Assembly: GCA_030035585.1 (NCBI GenBank)
Contig: CM057477.1
Span: 58,571,447 to 58,635,446, forward strand
From: Dugong dugon
Lineage: Eukaryota; Chordata; Mammalia; Sirenia; Dugongidae
Length of the DNA stretch: 64,000 bases
Reading direction: 5' to 3'
Program-made: the position numbers and the translations under genes
Notes under the pieces: model-generated
Databases searched by the model: none
Seen by the model: only the letters and a program-made list of their open reading frames with translations
Told to the model about the DNA's origin: nothing
Shown here: positions 22,730 through 33,119 of the stretch, one piece after another
Layout of the letters: each line of letters opens with the position of its first letter
How positions within the stretch are numbered: the first letter of the stretch is position 1

Positions 22730-24035
22730 TAGGGAATAAGAAGTAAGCGTTCCCTGGGGAAAAGGAATTTCACTCATTTTCTTGCACATTAGCTCCCTTC
22801 CTGCACCTTCTGGCTTTGGTACTTGGTGGGAAAAGTCTCAGAGCAACTGTAAATAAACTGATTTACACAAAAAAAAACTTCTGTTTTTAAATACAAATTG
22901 CTTTAAATTGCTCCTCCAACTAAAACACATACAACATTAATTCTAATTAATCTAATTTAAATCCTAACATCTTCACATTATCTTTCTTTACTCTTTTACA
23001 CATATGTATGTATGCTTTTTGTGGTATACTTTTAAACTTTATATATACATATAAATGATATTATACTGTATATGATGTTCCAGCACACTTTATCAACTTT
23101 CTCTGAGGCATACATTTTTGAATGAATGCAATGGTATTTAGAGAGGAATTTTAATTATTAAACAGTCCCTTGAACTTAGTACTCAGAAAAATATTAAATC
23201 TTAATAAAGGTAAGTCATGATTTCAAGCTTCAGTATCAACCAAGAGAAACATCTAAGATACAAAAAGCAGCCTATCTTCAATTATGTCTCCCTAAACAAG
23301 AGTTCTGATCTTCTGCACAGATAATCCACTTTAGGAATGCATGTGCAGAGGTCTTGAACAGGAAGCCTTGGAGTCTAAAACCAACAGTCTCCTTCAAATC
23401 TGCCTAAAAGGTGCTGGCTACACCATCACCATTGACACAGCAGTGGTTCTATCAGCATGGATGTTGTTCTAAATTGCCTGAAGAAAATCAGTGGCTATAT
23501 TTTTTTTAGCAATGCATTTGTTTAATTAAATCTGAAGCTAAATAGTACACAGCAACTCAAAGTTCTCCCAATGAGGATGAAGACAACAATAGAAAAATGT
23601 AACATCAGAAAATGCCTAATAAAAGAGAAGTTAGTTTGAGGGCACATTCTACCTATAAAGCATATAAAAATAATTGATACCATTGCCAATGTCTTTTACT
23701 GTGAAAATTAAACTCGATTACTGTACAGAAATCTCTTAGATTAGTACAGAAACCATTAACCGTCTTCTTCTGCCTTTCAATTTCCCTTTCCTTAATCACG
23801 GTCACCAACTAAATGGAAGTATCAAGGCTTAGAACCAACACTTTCACTTTCTTTGAGAAATTTTGATTTCCTCATTAGAGAGGCACCAAAAATAGAAAAA
23901 TACTGTAGAAGCTTAAATTTAACATAAACTTTTAACAGTCATGCTTTCCTAAATGCCTTATTAACCTACTACATGCAGTAACTAACTGGTTTGTACTTAG
24001 GCATATTAAAATATTTAATTATACCGTGCAGTGCT
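22730..24035. other. AT-rich intronic DNA, no recognised element
   Basis: No feature supported. Confidence 0.35.
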
Positions 24036-24038
24036 ATA

Positions 24039-24199
24039 AACCCAAAACCAAACCCGTTGCTCTCAAGTGGATTCCAACTCATAGCGACCCTATAGGACAG
24101 AGTAGAACTGTCCCACTGAGTTCCCAAGAAGCGGCTGGTGGTTTCGAACTGCCAATCTTTTTTGGTTAGCAGCTGAGCTCTTAACCATTGTGCCACCAT
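24039..24199 (-). repeat. AfroSINE, type A
   Basis: The reverse-complement tail is 'cccgttgctctcaagtggat', B-box region 'ggtttcgaactgccaatc' and head 'ctcttaaccattgtgccacc'. It lies head-to-tail with the next SINE. Confidence 0.92.
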
Positions 24200-24201
24200 T
24201 T

Positions 24202-24387
24202 CAAAAAAAAAAAAAAACTCACTGCCATCAAGTCGATTCTGACTCACACTGACCCTACAGAGCTTCCAAGGCTGCAATCTTTACAGAAGCAGACTGCCAC
24301 ATCTTTCTCCCATGGAGCGGCTGGTGGGTTCAAACTGCTGACTTTTGGTTAGGAGCCGTGCACTTTAACCACTGTGCCACCAGAGCT
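24202..24387 (-). repeat. AfroSINE, type B, in tandem with the previous copy
   Basis: It begins with an A14 run (its tail), 'ctgccatcaagtcgattctg', includes 'gctgcaatctttacagaagc', and ends 'tgccaccagagct'. The two copies probably result from one SINE inserting into the other's A-rich end. Confidence 0.92.
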
Positions 24388-24489
24388 GTTCATTACCATA
24401 CAGTTAATTTGTTTTAAAAAATTGTTTAATCTTAATTTCTTATTGAAAAGCAAAACAGACAAGTTGATTTTAAAATTCCCACTCTACAT

Positions 24490-24508
24490 ACACACACACA
24501 CACACTCC
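24490..24508. repeat. (CA)n microsatellite
   Basis: About nine CA units. Confidence 0.85.
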
Positions 24509-24621
24509 CTTATATCACAAAGCCAAACCACTCACTGGGAGACAATACTGTTAACACTTTGGTAAGCTCCAAATCTTTAGAGAAATATGTTTGATTTAAC
24601 AAAAATGGAATCAACAGTTAA

Positions 24622-24740
24622 TTGTGATGGTTGAACAAGATGGCGAACATAATTAACGTCACTGAACTGTACATGTAAGGACTGAAGAAATGGTAAATGT
24701 TTTGTTACCTTTATATTTACCACAATTTTTAAAAAATGGA
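24622..24740 (+). mobile_element. L1 3' end fragment
   Basis: 'gtgatggttgaacaagatgg' and 'gtcactgaactgtacatgta' correspond to the common L1 3'UTR end. 'cgtcactgaactgt' also occurs in the L1 copy at 48280. Confidence 0.6.
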
Positions 24741-24904
24741 ATCAAATATATCCTGTTTCACAACTCAATTTTTTCTTTTAACTACATCTTGGTTTTCTAT
24801 CTTAAAAAATATATTGCTACAACATCATTGTGTGGATATGTCATTTACACCATGTACACTACCAATCCCTATTTTTGAACATTTTGATTATTTCCAATGT
24901 TTCA

Positions 24905-26290
24905 TTGTCCTTATTAGTCCTCAGACCCAAAGAGGACCCTGAAGCCCTTTCGGGTCATTCATGAGGTCGAAACTATTTTCACAATAATAATACTAAGGTA
25001 TTAAACCAAAACCAAGCCCATTGCCATCGAGTCGATTCCAACTCATGGGGATCCCATGAGGTCACTATGACTAAGATATTATTTGCTTTTTTTCCCACTG
25101 TGTTGACATTTGGCCGATGGTGCAAAGGCAAAAGTGGATGAAACTGCTGGTGCCTGAGCACAAATCAAGGCAGGAACAGCAAACCATACTGGTTAGTGTA
25201 TTCTTCAGCCCTAGGCACTAACATTTGAAGAAGGAAAAAAAAAAAGCAATTCTTCTTAAGAATATCCTTGAGTAAAAACTATTTATTTTGTTCAGTTTCA
25301 ACCATTAAGTACATATCTTTTTAATATTTTCAGTGATGAAATGGGAAGTACGCATACAGCACTTCCGTTGCACTCTGAAAATGGAATGTCTTGAGGAAAA
25401 GCAATTATGCTATTGAGTTTCAAGCTAAACTAACTGCTTCTTTAATGGAACATCATTTTTTACTTGAAAAAGCTAATTATTATTCAGAATTGGATCTCTG
25501 ACAGACTTTTTCCCAAAATGAACAAAGTGAGTCTGTCACTTGAAGGAAAACAATTGACAGCATTTGTCACTAATGACAATATGTGAGCTTTCAACTGAAA
25601 ATTAGAATTTTGGACAACTTGTATCTACCACTTTCAGCTTGACAGCTTTCCAATACTTAAAGAATTTTCTGATAAGTATGATACTACAAAATGTGGTATT
25701 TTTGTATCTGTTAACACGTGGAATAGCCAAATGACCTGTGATGATGTTACAAAATCTTACTTCAGTAAGAGACCAATCTATTCAAAGTGCGAGACAGAGC
25801 AATGGATTTTAATGTTACAGAGGACGAAAAATTCTTTGATATGGTTTCAGATTCCCATTGTAATAGCCTTTAAGCAATTACTTTTTTTAATTTTGGTATA
25901 GTGCCAAAAAATAACATCCACAATTATCTGAAATGGCTATTAGAATATGACTCCCTTTCCAATAAGACATCTGTGTGAGGCCAAATTTTCTTCATATTCT
26001 TCAGCCAAAACAACATATTGCAACAGATTTAATGCAGAAGCAGATACAAGAATCTAGCTGTCTTCTCTTAAGTCAAATATTAAAAAGATTTACACTCTTC
26101 TCGATACAGTTTTTGCTTTGGAAAACATAGCTGACTTTTATAAAAATAATGTTAACATGTGGGTTTATTATTCTTTAAATTAATGTATTAATATTTTAAA
26201 TTTTTTGTTTTAATTTCTAATTTTCATAAATATGGATAATTGTAACCTACATAAACAAAACTCTTCGGGATCTCCAATAATTTTTAAAAG
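24905..26290 (+). pseudogene. hAT (Charlie/ZBED5-like) transposase gene fossil
   Basis: Read with several frame changes, the plus strand encodes a recognisable hAT transposase. Around 25110-25200 it gives a DGAKA...GKTAG.L..IKA...P-type block, and around 25965-26060 a carboxyl end resembling TYLCEAGFSS followed by KTTYRNRLNAEAD, the hAT dimerisation (hATC) region. The first part (24910-24990) and last part (26235-26290) match the non-coding ends of such elements ('ttagtcctcagacccaaaga' and 'cttcgggatctccaataatt'). Frameshifts and in-frame stops leave no long ORF. A SINE tail is inserted at 25004-25070, and another SINE truncates the right end at 26294. It is a dead DNA transposon, not a host gene; the nearest domesticated relatives I know are ZBED5/FAM200-type proteins. 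Confidence 0.82.
25004..25070 (-). repeat. Truncated AfroSINE tail inside the hAT fossil
   Basis: Reads 'aaccaaaaccaagcccattg' to 'gtcactatgac' and is flanked by ctaaggtatta (24993-25003) and ctaagatatta (25071-25081), a 10/11 TSD. It dates the SINE as younger than the transposon. Confidence 0.85.
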
Positions 26291-26293
26291 CGT

Positions 26294-26467
26294 AAAACCC
26301 ACGCAGTCGAGTCGATTCCGGTTCATAGAGACCCTACAGGACAGAGCAGAACTGCCCCATAGGGTTTCCAATACTGTAAATCTTTATGGAAGCAGACTGC
26401 CACATCTTTCTCCCGCAGAGCGGCTGGTTAGCAGCCAAGCATGTAACCACTGCGCCACTAGGGCTCC
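26294..26467 (-). repeat. AfroSINE, type B
   Basis: 'cccacgcagtcgagtcgatt' through 'gtaaatctttatggaagcag' to 'gccactagggctcc'. The 'ttggttagcagc' section is partly deleted. Confidence 0.9.
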
Positions 26468-26760
26468 TCAAACAACAGACAGGCCTACGAAACAAATAAC
26501 AACACCCGAGAGGAACAACCTCCTTAGAACAATTATATGAAACCAAAAGTGCAAAATCCGCCCAAAAGCTAAAACAAGACAGCAGGAAGGGGTATGAAAA
26601 CCGGACAAAAGGTAATGAGAAACCCAGAGGAGAAATGGGTGCACTGCTGACACATTGAAGGGACTGTGACCAATGGCTTGGAACTTTCTGTGTACAAACT
26701 GTTGAACAGGAAACTATTTTGCTCTGTAAACCTTCACCTAAAGCACAATAAAATATTTAC
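26468..26760 (+). mobile_element. L1 3'UTR fragment
   Basis: 'gggactgtgaccaatggctt', 'actattttgctctgtaaacc' and 'aaagcacaataaaatattta' match the end module of this genome's L1s but with only one module copy, so it is a different subfamily from 11915-12447. Confidence 0.75.
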
Positions 26761-26998
26761 AAGCAATAAACTGGTCCTTTCTCAGGGGGACAGTATATTG
26801 AAAAGAATAATCTCTGAAATACATTTTTTCTCCTTGGTAAAATAAAGCTGATAAATCTAAGTTCTAATATTTTTTTCCTTATCTCAGTAGAGCATATTGA
26901 GCACTTTAAAGACCGCTAATGTAGTTTATTTGTAATTTTCCTCTAATCTTTATGTACATTATAATTCATTTTAAATACAGTAGCTAATTAGTGCAGTA

Positions 26999-27198
26999 AA
27001 CCAAAACCAAACACGACTGTGACTCATGGCGACCCCATGTGTTACAGAGTAGAACTGTGCTCCACAGGGTTTCTTGCCTATAATCTTTACAGAAGCAGAT
27101 CCCCAGGCCTTTCTTTAGTGTCATCGTTGGGTGGGTTCAAATCGCCAACCTTTGGGTTAGTAGCTGAGTGCAAACTATCTGTGTCACCCAGGAGCCAT
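26999..27198 (-). repeat. AfroSINE, type B
   Basis: TSD ttagtgcagta / ttagtacagta (10/11) at 26988-26998 and 27199-27209. The region of the tail 'gtcgagtcgattcc' is deleted, leaving 'cacgactgtgactcatggcg'. Confidence 0.9.
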
Positions 27199-27244
27199 TT
27201 AGTACAGTACATGTATGTAATTTATGAATAAAGTGTTTTGGTTT

Positions 27245-27322
27245 TATTTACTGCTATATTCCTCAGCATCAACAACAATGCCTAACAAACAGTAGATAAC
27301 TGTTGAATGAATCAATAAATTA
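27245..27322 (+). repeat. L2 LINE 3' terminus
   Basis: 'acaatgcctaacaaacagta' and 'aactgttgaatgaatcaata' match the L2 ending. Confidence 0.7.
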
Positions 27323-27324
27323 TA

Positions 27325-27740
27325 TATGATGAAGGGGTATATAATCAAAATATTCAGGAGACTCCTGAAATATATGGCTTATAAAGAAGTCTTCCAACTA
27401 TAAAATTCTATGGCTTCTACTTCCATTTGTCCTCCAATGTCTCTGCCACCACTTACATATACAAAGAAATGTCTCATAAAAAACGGCCAAGTGTAAACTA
27501 GAAATGAAAGTAAAAATCTGAACTAAGATCTATGTTTTCACTTTTTATGATTTCCTCTCTCATTTTTGCCATAGGAATGGGAGAACTGAAGAGAATCTGA
27601 CCCTGACCTGGATGTGGACTGCACAAGTCTGAACATAAGGAGTTCCATGGTAGAACTGGCTTCAGTCACAGTGACTAGGTTGGTCTTGGGGCTGGGAGGA
27701 ATGGAAATGTCCATAGACAGAGTCATGTATTTTTCAGCTC
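27325..27740. other. Single-copy DNA, no recognised element
   Basis: 27540-27730 is G-richer than its surroundings but shows no exon linkage. Confidence 0.3.
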
Positions 27741-27744
27741 AGAA

Positions 27745-29190
27745 TTACATTTCCTAATATGTTCATAAAATATATGAGCAGATGCTCATCCTTACTAGTA
27801 ATCAGGGAAAAGTAAATTAAAAACAAAATGAAATGCTATTAACAAAACGAGGGTTAGTGAATATGCATAGCAAAAGGAACTGTCATACACTGCTGGTCAG
27901 AGTACAAATGGCTACAATCAGACAACTGTTTGACAATAGCTGATAAATTTGAAGACATACATACTCTATGGACCAAATAATTCCACTCCTAGGTATAAAC
28001 TCTAAAACAGTGGGCTTCAAACATTTTTGTAACTCCTTATATATTTCAAGATGCCATCCAAAATATTTCTTTATGAACTTAATAGCTACAAAGCATATGA
28101 CTCCCAGCACACTATAAATATTAAAATTTTTAAATGAAAATGTTACATCAATTTTTAAAATGCAGTGAAATAAATCTAAATATGGTGGGTATTTTATGTA
28201 AAAAATACTTTTTACAAGTTCTTTTTTAACAATAAGGAATTTTATATTATTCTTTTCTTCTGGAATTTGTATTTATATTTCAATTCCTTCAAAGAATCTT
28301 ACATTAATGCAATATTTTTATGCTTGAAAGTGTTCTATTTATTATTTGTACTTCTCTATAACACATCCACACAAATAAATAAACTGAAATAAGAAACTTA
28401 TTTCTTGGGTCCATAAGGGTCTAAGCATAAAAAAAGTTTTCTTCTGGAATGATTTATCAATAGGATTATTATTAATATATAAGTGATCAAAACAGCATAA
28501 ATATTACAAATTTATACTTATTAAACATACCAAGTAAATTTTTATTGAAAATTTATCCCTCTGAGATGAATGGAGGAATTTATTATTTTTCATGGATAAA
28601 TTTTAATTATTGCCTGAGTGATTCTGGGTTCTTCTTGTTTATTTCTATAGATTGAAGGGATTAATGCTAGGAACCTGTTGCTAGGAAAAATACTGAGGAA
28701 CTCTAAAGTCTCTTAAACTATCCATTCCCTCCATATTTTGCAAAGTCTTCACATATCTCAATATGAAGACACTGCCCTAGAGAACTCTTGAAAATATGTT
28801 CCAGGAAACATATGCCAGCATGCTCTCCAAATTGGAAATAACCTAATGCCTTCAACAAGAGAGAATACACTCTGGTATGGAATATGCTATTACTACATGA
28901 AAATTAAGACTAATTTCAAAGTGTTGAACAAAAGAAGCAAGTCACTACAAAATATATACAGAATAATTCTATTTATATAAATTTCAAAGGTATAAAACTA
29001 TAAAGGAAAGATTATCAAAAAAGTAAGAACGGTAATTATTTTTAAGGGGAAATACATGGGCAGGAGTGGGAAGCATCTAAGTTAATGGATATACTATATT
29101 TTTTAACCTAGATGGTTATGACATTAGTAAACATTATATTTAAAATGTATATGTTTTATACATGCTCTTATATGCATATTTCACAGTTTC
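27745..29190 (+). mobile_element. Old L1 ORF2 3' end and 3'UTR, split by a hAT element
   Basis: The left part (27745-28007) has 'cagatgctcatccttactag', 'cactgctggtcagagtacaa' and 'ataattccactcctaggtat', the ORF2 end. The right part (28775-29190) continues with 'aaattggaaataacctaatg' and 'gataattctatttatataaa'-like sequence. The order across the hAT insert is collinear. All frames are broken. Confidence 0.7.
28008..28774. mobile_element. hAT-Charlie-like non-autonomous element inside the L1
   Basis: The left end is 'cagtgggcttcaaacatttt', the right end reverse complemented 'cagtgtcttcatattgagat'. Both fit the 'cagtggttctcaaac' terminal repeat of hAT-Charlie elements. Flanking octamers ctctaaaa and ccctagag are a weak 8-bp TSD. 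The body is AT-rich without coding. Confidence 0.6.
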
Positions 29191-29194
29191 AAAG

Positions 29195-30230
29195 AAAAAA
29201 ATAATGAATTGTCTCATTACAGTATTAAGCTTCCATTTAATATTTTGATACATATATTATTTTTCTTTTAGAGGATGGGGTGCCTAGAACCATGAACAAG
29301 AAAAGACATTTGTAGTATAAATCAAGCTACTTTACTACAGCATACCATCTGGCAGGACACAAAGATAGAGGTAACACAAAAAATCTTCCTCTTTAGTACG
29401 TTCTCCCTATGAGACAAAGATTGCTTAGATGGTTGAAAATTGCCCTAATCATTTGAGTTGACACAAGGATGTTACTTATCCGATTCCCAACAACTCCAAG
29501 CAAAAGAGCAAAATATTCTGGCCAACTGGTGGAAGCGATGATGGTTTTCAGGCAATTCAACTGGTAGGACTCTTCTTCCCATTCATACAAGTCATTGAAC
29601 AGCTAGCTATCTCCCACAGGATGGGATATAATGTTAGGCAAATCCTACAAATATGCAATCAATGATGCCATTAAATGCCCAAAGAAGGCTCAAAAATCAA
29701 ACCCAAGCATTACTTGATAAAAATTAAATATTTATATTACTCCCTCACAGACTCATTACAAAAAACAGTATATTTGCAAAGTGAGAAAGGTTTTCAAAAG
29801 ACTGTAAATGCTACCCTAAATCAAAAAGGGAATGTTTTTCCTATAGCCCCAAGCATGAGATAGAACTAAAAAAAGTCACAATGGGAGAGTGAAAGTTCAC
29901 TAAGCAATACAGAATAGGCAATTCACATTTGAAAAACAAAAATAATTAGTTTAATTATATATCATGGTCAACGTGGGAGTGTGTCAGGGAATGGTAGAAG
30001 AAAAAAGGAAGAGGGAGGAGAGCCACAAAATTGAAAGACACACAAGCACAACAAAAAATGGAAGAGAGAAAGGAGTAACGAGCTGGAAGGAGGAGCTAAA
30101 TAGGTTCCACCACTGATAATAAATTGCCCCAATCACTTCCCTTGCTTACTGGAGACTGTAGGTTTCAAAATATCATTGTCTAAAAATTCAAATATTAAAA
30201 AGCTAAATAACTGATTAATCACTTTTCAAA
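29195..30230. other. Single-copy DNA, no recognised element
   Basis: 29950-30100 is A/G-rich. The open frames here have no family resemblance. Confidence 0.35.
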
Positions 30231-30235
30231 GCTCT

Positions 30236-30408
30236 TAAACTTGTAACCTCTCTTTCTGAAAGTGTGGCCTATAGGCACTTGCATCAAAATCATCTTAGGG
30301 TGCTTCTTAAAAATACAGACTCTCAAAACAAACGCTAGGCCTAATGAACCAGAATCTCTAGGGTAAAGCCAGGTAACTCTATGATAACAAAGGTTTAAGA
30401 TCACTGCT
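30236..30408 (+). mobile_element. MER5A-like hAT-Charlie element
   Basis: 'tctgaaagtgtggcctatag', 'cttgcatcaaaatcatctta', 'atacagactctcaaaaca' and 'gaaccagaatctctagggta' follow the MER5A order. It ends 'ggtttaagatcactgctt'. Confidence 0.75.
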
Positions 30409-30430
30409 TTAAAGGGCTACTACCAGGTAG

Positions 30431-30804
30431 ACATTCAAACTGTGGTGTTGGTGAAGAACACTGAGTATACAGTGGACTGCCAGAGGAAGGAACAAATCAA
30501 TCTTAGAAGAAATACAACCAGAATGCTCCTTACAAGCAAGGATGGTGAGGCTTCAGCTCGCTAACTTTGTACACATTATCAGGAAAGACCAATCCCTAGA
30601 AAAAGTCATCATGTTTGGTAAAGAAGAGGGTCAGCAAAAACAAGGGAAACCCTCAATAAGATGGACTGACACAATCGCCACAACAATGGACTCGAACATA
30701 CCAACAATCATGAAGATGGTGAAGGACTGGGCAATGATTTGTTCTGTTATATGTAAGGTCTCCATGATATGGAGCCAACTCGATGGCAACTAACAAGAGT
30801 AACA
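30431..30804 (+). mobile_element. RTE (Bov-B-like) LINE, 5'-truncated 3' end
   Basis: The frame at 30542-30793 reads LANFVHIIRKDQSLEKVIMF then GKEEGQQKQG, an RTE ORF2 carboxyl end parallel to the copy at 10165-10556. It ends 'gagccaactcgatggcaact' plus an AAC-type tail. The target sequence accaggtag is present before (30422-30430) and after (30805-30813). Confidence 0.85.
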
Positions 30805-30813
30805 ACCAGGTAG

Positions 30814-31012
30814 ACAAGTGGTGCAAATGGTTAACACACTGGGCTTCTAACTAAAAGGTTGGAGGTTCAAGTCCACCCAGAGGTGCCTCGGAAGAAAAGA
30901 CCTGGCGATCTACTTCTGAAAAAAACAGTCATTGAAAACCCTATGGAACACGGTTCTACTCTGACACATACAGGGTCACCATGAGTTGGAGTCGACTCGA
31001 TGGCAACTGGCT
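30814..31012 (+). repeat. AfroSINE, type C
   Basis: 5'-truncated ('acaagtggtgcaaatggtta'); middle 'gaaaagacctggcgatctac'; end 'gagtcgactcgatggcaact'. It begins exactly at the RTE's 3' TSD, and a third copy of the target (taccaggtag, 31013-31022) closes it. Confidence 0.92.
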
Positions 31013-31126
31013 TACCAGGTAGGCACTGATTTTTATCTTTGAAAGGTTACAATGTACAGACACCAGACAGTGATTAAGCTGAAAACCACAGGCCTTTTAA
31101 AGATTTGTTACGCCTAACCTTAGCTC

Positions 31127-31299
31127 ACTGGAGCCCTGGCGGCGCAGTGGTTAAAAGCTACTATTGCTAACCTAAGGTCAGCAATTCGAATCCACCAGTT
31201 GCTCCTTGGAAACCCTATGGGGGTAGTTCTACTCTGTCCTGTGGGGTCGCTGTGAGTTGGAATGGACTCCATGGCAACAGGTTTGTTTGTTTTTTTTGG
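31127..31299 (+). repeat. AfroSINE, type A
   Basis: Head 'ggagccctggcggcgcagtg' is close to consensus. TSD taaccttagctc at 31115-31126 and 31300-31311 (12/12). Confidence 0.95.
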
Positions 31300-31311
31300 T
31301 AACCTTAGCTC

Positions 31312-31499
31312 GGCAGCTAACTGAAAGGTGAGTGGTTTGAACCCATCAGCTGCTCCGTGGAAGAAAGATGTATAATCTGCTTCCATAAAGATTACAGCCT
31401 TGGAAACCCAATGGGCCAGTTCTACTCTGTTCTGTAGGGTCACTATAAGACGGAATTGACTCGATGACGACAACGGGTTTTGTTTTGCTTTGTTTTCAG
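31312..31499 (+). repeat. AfroSINE, type B, 5'-truncated
   Basis: It starts at 'ggcagctaactgaaaggtga' right after the TSD of the previous SINE and is followed by another copy of the same target (taaccttagc, 31500-31509). Confidence 0.93.
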
Positions 31500-31699
31500 T
31501 AACCTTAGCAGTATATGCCCAATGAGTTTGTCATATAAGGGCAACAAAAAGTGGCCAAGAGTTTAATGCAGTAAATAATACCTACCTACTCATATGGGCT
31601 TGGTACTTTGTCTTAGTTGAAAATACAGAGAAATAAAACATTTCTGACCTCAAAGACTTTATATTCTTTTTCTTATTAATGGGGACAACAGTCTACTTA

Positions 31700-31953
31700 A
31701 CCTAGGCAAATGCTGTTATTCATCAATACTCATACTTCCTTCAAGATCTATAAACCTTCCTGACTATTTTAAGTCTCAGTCATCTCTCATCTCTAGGCAA
31801 ACAATCTAAACCTGAATTTAACTACTCAGTGGTTTGGTTCTGTTCTTTACTTATTTCATTTATGTTACCAAGTCCTGTTTTCCCAATAAGAATCTAAGTT
31901 CATGAGGATAAAGCCCATGTTTTTTAGCCTTATGTGCCCTGTCTGCTGCTTAA
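31700..31953 (+). repeat. L2 LINE 3' fragment
   Basis: 'gaatctaagttcatgaggat' followed by 'aaagcccatg' and 'ttatgtgccctgtctgct' is the L2 'ctagaatgtaagctccatga' region in decayed form. Confidence 0.55.
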
Positions 31954-32162
31954 TAAACAACCAGTCGTTGTTGAGTGAATTCCGATCATGGTGACCCCAG
32001 GTATTTCAAAACAGAATTGCACTCCATAGGGTTTTCAATGGCTGTGATCTTTCAGAAGTAGATTGCCAGGTCCTTCTTCAGAGGCACTTCTGGATGGATT
32101 CAAACTGCCAGCCTTTTGGTTAGTAGCCCAGCACTTAACCATCTGTGCTACCCAGGAATTCC
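31954..32162 (-). repeat. AfroSINE, type C
   Basis: 'cgttgttgagtgaattccga' to 'gtgctacccaggaattcc', with the type C middle 'ccttcttcagaggcacttct'. Confidence 0.9.
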
Positions 32163-32164
32163 TT

Positions 32165-32545
32165 GTTCCTCAGGACGATGATAACCATTGTGGAGGATCT
32201 GATGTTAAATTAGGTTAGGAGTCTCAGAAATTTAGAAGACTCAAAATTATATGTAAAGTAATTAAAAAAAAAAAAAATCCAAATTTCAGACCTAAACAAC
32301 AACAGGCAGATGCAAAGTAAATTTCAACCATCCCAATAATAACATATCAAAAAGTTAACAAAGAGTTTGTATTTCTCAGAAAATTCTAAAAGTGCCTGGT
32401 ATGTAAAGTAAGAGCAAGTTCTCAAGGAGAGAAAGTATGACAAAGACAAACAGAATGAGATTACTAATCATGGCAAGGTCAAATTCAAGATAAGTACAAT
32501 GTTTAATTTTAGAGACCTCTAGATTTTCTAAACCCATATGCAAAG
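32165..32545. other. Single-copy DNA, no recognised element
   Basis: Contains an A12 run near 32268; otherwise nothing. Confidence 0.35.

Positions 32546-32547
<2 letters not shown>

Positions 32548-32580
<33 letters not shown>
32548..32580. repeat. (CA)n microsatellite
   Basis: About 16 uninterrupted CA units, a candidate polymorphic marker. Confidence 0.95.
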
Positions 32581-32583
<3 letters not shown>

Positions 32584-32995
32584 TAGTAGAACAAGGTATC
32601 AGTACATTAAATAGTATTTGCTCTCTTAAAATAAAAATTAAAGCAGAAATATAAACCTGTCTTTTTATTTACAAATTCAACTTAAATTCCCAAATCCTTC
32701 TATTTCCACCTTCTCTAGGCCCATCTTAAACAAGCAATGTCACAGACAAATGTTTTAACTATCAAAAAAGTCTAACAGTGTAAAAAAGCTGTTGTAGAAA
32801 ATTTTTAAATGCTTCATCTTCTTTCTGACGAAAAGGGAAGCTAGCATAAACACATTCTCAAAATTATTGGTTAATTCATTTGTACCTTATTACCAAAACT
32901 ACCACCAAGCAACTTAATTCAGATTTTATTTACTCTTAAGGAAATGCAGACCATTTCAAAGTCACTTGGTGTGGACTAGCATGAGCAGCTCCCAA
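32581..32995. other. Single-copy DNA, no recognised element
   Basis: Nothing supported. Confidence 0.3.
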
Positions 32996-32999
32996 CTGG

Positions 33000-33115
33000 A
33001 GGCTCTCCTATTAAGCACTGTAGGACCTAGAGCGAGCAAGTCACAGGATCTCTTTCTTCATCTATAAAGTGAGGCAGTTGCTGGACCACCTTCAGTCTGT
33101 TTTAGCACCGAGGTT
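33000..33115 (+). repeat. MIR fragment
   Basis: 'gagcaagtcacaggatctct' and 'ttcatctataaagtgaggca' fit the MIR core. Confidence 0.65.
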
Positions 33116-33119
33116 CCTC

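Noticed and set aside
24905-26290. Possible domesticated transposase gene
   Set aside because: Frameshifts, stops and two SINE disruptions leave no usable ORF.
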